DNA from: Pleodorina starrii
Lineage: Eukaryota; Chlorophyta; Chlorophyceae; Chlamydomonadales; Volvocaceae
DNA length: 64,000 nucleotides
Direction of reading: 5' to 3'
NCBI GenBank assembly: GCA_030267565.1
Contig: BRXU01000004.1
Coordinates: 7,332,001 to 7,396,000 of the forward strand
Shown here: in pieces, positions 59,636 through 64,000 of the stretch
Layout of the letters: each line of letters opens with the position of its first letter
How positions within the stretch are numbered: the first letter of the stretch is position 1
Made by a program: the position numbers and the translations under genes
The notes under the pieces: model-generated
What the model was told of the DNA's origin: nothing
The model's input: only the letters and a program-made list of their open reading frames with translations
The model's database searches: none

Positions 59636-60345
59636 GGATCGTGGCTCGGGACATGTACCGAACAATGACAGACCCCTCTGGCTCAGGACATGTACCGAGT
59701 CGGTACATGTCCTGAGCCACGATCCGAGGCCGCCCCAGCGCAAGCCCATATCTCAATGCATGATGATTCTTTATAACTTTGTAATGTTGGATCGTTTTGG
59801 CGACTCGCCATTGAGGGGCACACCGTGGGACCGGGTCCCATGCTCCGACCCAATTTCCCAATGCAAATGGATCATTTAATAAATTATTAAATTTCCAATC
59901 GGTCTGGCTACCCGCCACGAGGCGGTACGCCGCGGGACCAAGAGCCACGATTCGTGGCTCGGGACATGTACCGAGTCGGTACATGTCCTGAGCCACGATC
60001 CGGGGCCGCCGCAGCATAAGCTGTTATTCCAATTCAGGTTGATTGTTTATGTATTTGTTTATTTTCCGATCGTTCTGACTACTCGCCACGAAGCGGTACG
60101 CCGCGGGACCGGGGGCCACGATTCGTGGCTCGGGACATGTACCGAGTCGGGACATGTCCTGAGCCACGATCCGGGGCCGCCCAAGCGCAATTTGATATCC
60201 CAAATCAAATGGATTAATTATTTAATTATATATTTTCCGATCGTTCTGACTACTCGCCACGAAGCGGTACGCCGCGGGACCGGGAGCCACGATTCGTGGC
60301 TCGGGACATGTACCGAGTCGGGACATGTCCTGAGCCACAATGGGT
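59636..60345 (+). repeat. 171-bp tandem repeat with nested palindromes
   Basis: Three units with a 171-bp period (reference points 59896, 60067, 60238) plus diverged copies to the left from about 59,636. Each unit has an AT-rich half ending ATTTTCCGATCG and a GC-rich half with GCGGTACGCCGCGGGACC. Each GC half carries a perfect palindrome, GAGCCACGA-T-TCGTGGCTC, overlapping a second one with 19-bp arms (GTGGCTCGGGACATGTACC), loop GAGTC, and the matching arm ending TGAGCCAC with one mismatch. The last two units share one further base change in the right arm. Confidence 0.92.
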
Positions 60346-60991
60346 GGCCGCCCCATCACAAGCTGAAATTTAACCAGCACAAGCTGGTATTTATTATTTT
60401 ATTGTTTTTGGATACACATTTATATAGATTATGCTCACAATTTTGCACGAAGAATATATAGTGCAGAACAGCACTTCATTTTCTGTGTACACGTTTCCGT
60501 AAAGGGCAGTTCACCGGCTCCGTCTCAGTCGGCATGCGTAATTTTGAGCGTGCTAATGACGTCTTGATGTTGGGATATTTGGCACTGCTAGGTTGGGGCG
60601 TGCGGATAAAAGCTGTCCCTAGCTGTCCTAGACACACGTTCGAACCGTTCGCATCAGATGCCTCGTGTTAGAGTACTCCGTTATCCTGCAGTATTGGTAA
60701 ATGTACGATAGCTTAGATATCCTTGAGCTGCGCCCCCACTAACGTTGAGCACCAACAGCATTCACAGCGCCTCGTTTTTGCTCGTCTGCGGATGACTGCC
60801 ATCCCATTCATGCAATGCGTATAATTGAACGGAGATCTTGCTGGAGTGTTTACTGGTGACGGGACTTCGGGCTGGTGGAGACCGGCATTCTATGGTGATG
60901 GAATTGCCGCATCAAAGGGTTAAGGCGCGACGAGCCGCGTTGTCACAGTTTCGTTCTTGCTGAACGCTTGCAGAACGGCCGGCCCAGCCTC
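60346..60991. other. Gap before the proline-rich ORF
   Basis: AT-rich to about 60,480, then mixed. GGATAAAAGC at about 60,612 is TATA-like. I see no gene. Confidence 0.4.
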
Positions 60992-63900
60992 ATGCCGTTG
61001 GCACCCCGCACGGCCGGAGTCCATAGGAGTGACGCGACCGCTGCTGTCATGGGCAACGTCATGGTCCCGCTTGTTGGCTGCCAGCTTGGCGGCATGGACA
61101 TTGACAACATGGCTCGGTATCGGACAGCGACGGGGAGGGTGGTGCAGCACCTGACAGCAGCACGCCAGGGGCCGCTGCCGCTGCGGAATACAGTGAATGC
61201 AAGTCGAATGGAATGCTCCGAGCCCCTGCCACCCATGAGCGGCCCCGAGCTCCTTGCACTAATCACCGGCCCCGAGCCTCTTCCTCCCCCATCTCCAACC
61301 CCGAGCCCCTGCCACCCATCTCAGGCCCGATGCCCATTCCGCCCATCTCCAACCCCGAGCCCGTGCCATTGTTCTCCGGTCCCCGAGCCCCTGCCACCCA
61401 TCTCAGGCCCGATGCCCATTCCGCCCATCCCCAGCCCCGAGCCCCTGCCACCCATCTCAGGCCCGATGCCCAGTCCGCCCATCTCCAGCCCCGAGCCCGT
61501 GCCATTGTTCTCCGGTCCCCGAGCCCCTGCCACCGATCTCCGGTCCCCGAGCCCCTGCCACCAATCTCCGGTCCCCGAGCCCCTGCCACCCATCTCAGGC
61601 CCGATGCCCATTCCGCCCATCTCCGGTCCCCGAGCCCCTGCCACCAATCTCCGGTCTCCGAGTCCCTGCCACCAATCTCAGCCCCGATGCCCATTCCGCC
61701 CATCCCCAGCCCCGAGCCCCTGCCACCCATCTCAGGCCCGATGCCCATTCCGCCCATCCCCAGCCCCGAGCCCCTGCCACCAATCTCCGGTCCCCGAGCC
61801 CCTGCCACCAATCTCCGGTCCCCGAGCCCCTGCCACCCATCTCAGGCCCGATGCCCATTCCGCCCATCCCCAGCCCCGAGCCCCTGCCACCCATCTCAAC
61901 CCCGAGCGCCTTCCGCCCATCCCCAGCCCCGAGCCCCTGCCACCCATCTCAGGCCCGATGCCCAGTCCGCCCATCTCCAACCCCGAGCCCGTGCCATTGT
62001 TCTCCGGTCCCCGAGCCCCTGCCACCCATCTCAGGCCCGATGCCCATTCCGCCCATCCCCAGCCCCGAGCCCCTGCCACCCATCTCAGGCCCGATGCCCA
62101 GTCCGCCCATCTCCAACCCCGAGCCCGTGCCATTGTTCTCCGGTCCCCGAGCCCCTGCCACCCATCTCAGGCCCGATGCCCATTCCGCCCATCTCCAACC
62201 CCGAGCCCCTGCCACCCATCTCAGGCCCGATGCCCATTCCGCCCATCTCCAGCCCCGAGCCCGTGCCATTGTTCTCCGGTCCCCGAGCCCCTGCCACCGA
62301 TCTCCGGTCCCCGAGCCCCTGCCACCAATCTCCGGTCCCCGAGCCCCTGCCACCCATCTCAGGCCCGATGCCCATTCCGCCCATCTCCGGTCCCCGAGCC
62401 CCTGCCACCAATCTCCGGTCTCCGAGTCCCTGCCACCAATCTCAGCCCCGATGCCCATTCCGCCCATCCCCAGCCCCGAGCCCCTGCCACCCATCTCAGG
62501 CCCGATGCCCATTCCGCCCATCCCCAGCCCCGAGCCCCTGCCACCAATCTCCGGTCCCCGAGCCCCTGCCACCAATCTCCGGTCCCCGAGCCCCTGCCAC
62601 CCATCTCAGGCCCGATGCCCATTCCGCCCATCCCCAGCCCCGAGCCCCTGCCACCCATCTCAACCCCGAGCGCCTTCCGCCCATCCCCAGCCCCGAGCCC
62701 CTGCCACCCATCTCAGGCCCGATGCCCAGTCCGCCCATCTCCAACCCCGAGCCCGTGCCATTGTTCTCCGGTCCCCGAGCCCCTGCCACCCATCTCAGGC
62801 CCGATGCCCATTCCGCCCATCCCCAGCCCCGAGCCCCTGCCACCCATCTCAGGCCCGATGCCCAGTCCGCCCATCTCCAACCCCGAGCCCGTGCCATTGT
62901 TCTCCGGTCCCCGAGCCCCTGCCACCCATCTCAGGCCCGATGCCCATTCCGCCCATCTCCAACCCCGAGCCCCTGCCACCCATCTCAGGCCCGATGCCCA
63001 TTCCGCCCATCTCCAGCCCCGAGCCCGTGCCATTGTTCTCCGGTCCCCGAGCCCCTGCCACCGATCTCCGGTCCCCGAGCCCCTGCCACCAATCTCCGGT
63101 CCCCGAGCCCCTGCCACCCATCTCAGGCCCGATGCCCATTCCGCCCATCTCCGGTCCCCGAGCCCCTGCCACCAATCTCCGGTCTCCGAGTCCCTGCCAC
63201 CAATCTCAGCCCCGATGCCCATTCCGCCCATCCCCAGCCCCGAGCCCCTGCCACCCATCTCAGGCCCGATGCCCATTCCGCCCATCCCCAGCCCCGAGCC
63301 CCTGCCACCAATCTCCGGTCCCCGAGCCCCTGCCACCAATCTCCGGTCCCCGAGCCCCTGCCACCCATCTCAGGCCCGATGCCCATTCCGCCCATCCCCA
63401 GCCCCGAGCCCCTGCCACCCATCTCAACCCCGAGCGCCTTCCGCCCATCCCCAGCCCCGAGCCCCTGCCACCCATCTCAGGCCCGATGCCCAGTCCGCCC
63501 ATCTCCAACCCCGAGCCCGTGCCATTGTTCTCCGGTCCCCGAGCCCCTGCCACCCATCTCAGGCCCGATGCCCATTCCGCCCATCCCCAGCCCCGAGCCC
63601 CTGCCACCCATCTCAGGCCCGATGCCCAGTCCGCCCATCTCCAACCCCGAGCCCGTGCCATTGTTCTCCGGTCCCCGAGCCCCTGCCACCCATCTCAGGC
63701 CCGATGCCCATTCCGCCCATCTCCAACCCCGAGCCCCTGCCACCCATCTCAGGCCCGATGCCCATTCCGCCCATCTCCAGCCCCGAGCCCGTGCCATTGT
63801 TCTCCGGTCCCCGAGCCCCTGCCACCGATCTCCGGTCCCCAAGCCCCTGCCACCAATCTCCGGTCCCCGAGCCCCTGCCACCCATCTCAGGCCCGATGCC

Positions 63901-64000
63901 CATTCCGCCCATCTCCGGTCCCCGAGCCCCTGCCACCAATCTCCGGTCTCCGAGTCCCTGCCACCAATCTCAGCCCCGATGCCCATTCCGCCCATCCCCA
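60992..64000 (+). CDS. Hypothetical proline-rich ORF running off the window
   Basis: The frame of ATG 60992 (next ATG 61049) is open to the window end, at least 1,003 codons. About 90 non-repetitive residues (including LVGCQLGGMDIDNMARYRT and MSGPELLALITGPEPLPP) lead into the repeat array, which reads as PEPLPPISGPMPIPPI, RAPATNLRSPSPCHQ and SPSPCHPSQARCPFRPSP blocks. Those are the same DNA in three frames, because sub-units and the 764-bp period are not multiples of three. Proline-rich wall proteins exist in volvocine algae, but this is not the usual pherophorin pattern. It could equally be non-coding satellite DNA. Confidence 0.25.
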   Translation, partial: MPLAPRTAGVHRSDATAAVMGNVMVPLVGCQLGGMDIDNMARYRTATGRVVQHLTAARQGPLPLRNTVNASRMECSEPLPPMSGPELLALITGPEPLPPPSPTPSPCHPSQARCPFRPSPTPSPCHCSPVPEPLPPISGPMPIPPIPSPEPLPPISGPMPSPPISSPEPVPLFSGPRAPATDLRSPSPCHQSPVPEPLPPISGPMPIPPISGPRAPATNLRSPSPCHQSQPRCPFRPSPAPSPCHPSQARCPFRPSPAPSPCHQSPVPEPLPPISGPRAPATHLRPDAHSAHPQPRAPATHLNPERLPPIPSPEPLPPISGPMPSPPISNPEPVPLFSGPRAPATHLRPDAHSAHPQPRAPATHLRPDAQSAHLQPRARAIVLRSPSPCHPSQARCPFRPSPTPSPCHPSQARCPFRPSPAPSPCHCSPVPEPLPPISGPRAPATNLRSPSPCHPSQARCPFRPSPVPEPLPPISGLRVPATNLSPDAHSAHPQPRAPATHLRPDAHSAHPQPRAPATNLRSPSPCHQSPVPEPLPPISGPMPIPPIPSPEPLPPISTPSAFRPSPAPSPCHPSQARCPVRPSPTPSPCHCSPVPEPLPPISGPMPIPPIPSPEPLPPISGPMPSPPISNPEPVPLFSGPRAPATHLRPDAHSAHLQPRAPATHLRPDAHSAHLQPRARAIVLRSPSPCHRSPVPEPLPPISGPRAPATHLRPDAHSAHLRSPSPCHQSPVSESLPPISAPMPIPPIPSPEPLPPISGPMPIPPIPSPEPLPPISGPRAPATNLRSPSPCHPSQARCPFRPSPAPSPCHPSQPRAPSAHPQPRAPATHLRPDAQSAHLQPRARAIVLRSPSPCHPSQARCPFRPSPAPSPCHPSQARCPVRPSPTPSPCHCSPVPEPLPPISGPMPIPPISNPEPLPPISGPMPIPPISSPEPVPLFSGPRAPATDLRSPSPCHQSPVPEPLPPISGPMPIPPISGPRAPATNLRSPSPCHQSQPRCPFRPSP
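61270..64000 (+). repeat. 764-bp higher-order tandem repeat made of about 50-bp sub-units
   Basis: About 3.5 copies of a 764-bp unit; the marker CCATCTCAACCCCGAGCGCC recurs at 61891, 62655 and 63419. Sub-units are variations on GAGCCCCTGCCACCCATCTC and GGCCCGATGCCCATTCCGCC. Copies 2 and 3 appear identical by their translations. Copy 4 shows a base change at 63841 and copy 1 a few. The array continues past the window end. Confidence 0.97.

Noticed and set aside
61263..63995. Minus-strand ORFs of GARGPEIGGRG repeats
   Set aside because: These are fragments of the 764-bp array; minus frames are cut by TGA in each sub-unit, unlike the plus strand.
59636..64000. CRISPR-like array
   Set aside because: Repeats are directly tandem or have similar spacers, the host is eukaryotic, and no cas-like gene is present.
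1..64000. tRNA, rRNA or prophage/viral genes
   Set aside because: I looked for tRNA-like cloverleaf consensus, rRNA blocks and viral hallmark proteins by eye and saw none; a covariance-model scan would be needed to exclude small RNAs.

Overview
The window is nuclear DNA from an intron-rich, GC-rich eukaryote. Many small exons with GT..AG introns, long Ala/Gln/Gly runs in proteins, a TGTAA poly(A)-type signal, TTTTAGGG-like intronic tracts, a flagellar kinesin-9 and a TmcB/PAS membrane protein together point to a chlorophycean green alga of the Chlamydomonas/Volvox group. The lineage is an inference; the exon structures were read directly from the sequence.

Layout, left to right. (1) 230-14954, plus strand: the 3' part (17 exons, last 2,666 codons) of MDN1/midasin, the giant AAA ATPase of 60S ribosome maturation, ending in its MIDAS (VWA) domain. 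One intron holds about 1.5 kb of minisatellites. (2) 16262-18390, plus: a multi-exon transporter of the DMT/triose-phosphate translocator type. (3) 19798-26468, plus: a complete 13-exon kinesin-9 (KIF9-like) gene of about 892 aa. (4) 26469-29986: a non-coding gap between convergent genes. (5) 56242 down to 29987, minus: a 26-kb, at least 38-exon gene for a giant (at least 3,160 aa) TmcB-like multi-pass membrane protein with about four PAS-type sensor modules between two membrane regions; only its extreme N-terminus was not found. (6) About 56.9-61 kb: AT-richer DNA with one weak ORF and a 171-bp tandem repeat that carries nested palindromes. (7) 61.3-64 kb: a nearly identical 764-bp higher-order tandem repeat running off the window, with no stop codon in any plus-strand frame.

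The genes do not form one pathway: ribosome biogenesis, metabolite transport, flagellar motility and a sensory membrane protein sit side by side, as is normal in such genomes. The most unusual content is in the introns: arrays of 5-, 8-, 12-, 14- and 30-bp repeats, telomere-like tracts, and a short dispersed element that I find repeatedly, in both orientations, inside introns of the kinesin and TmcB genes and possibly MDN1.
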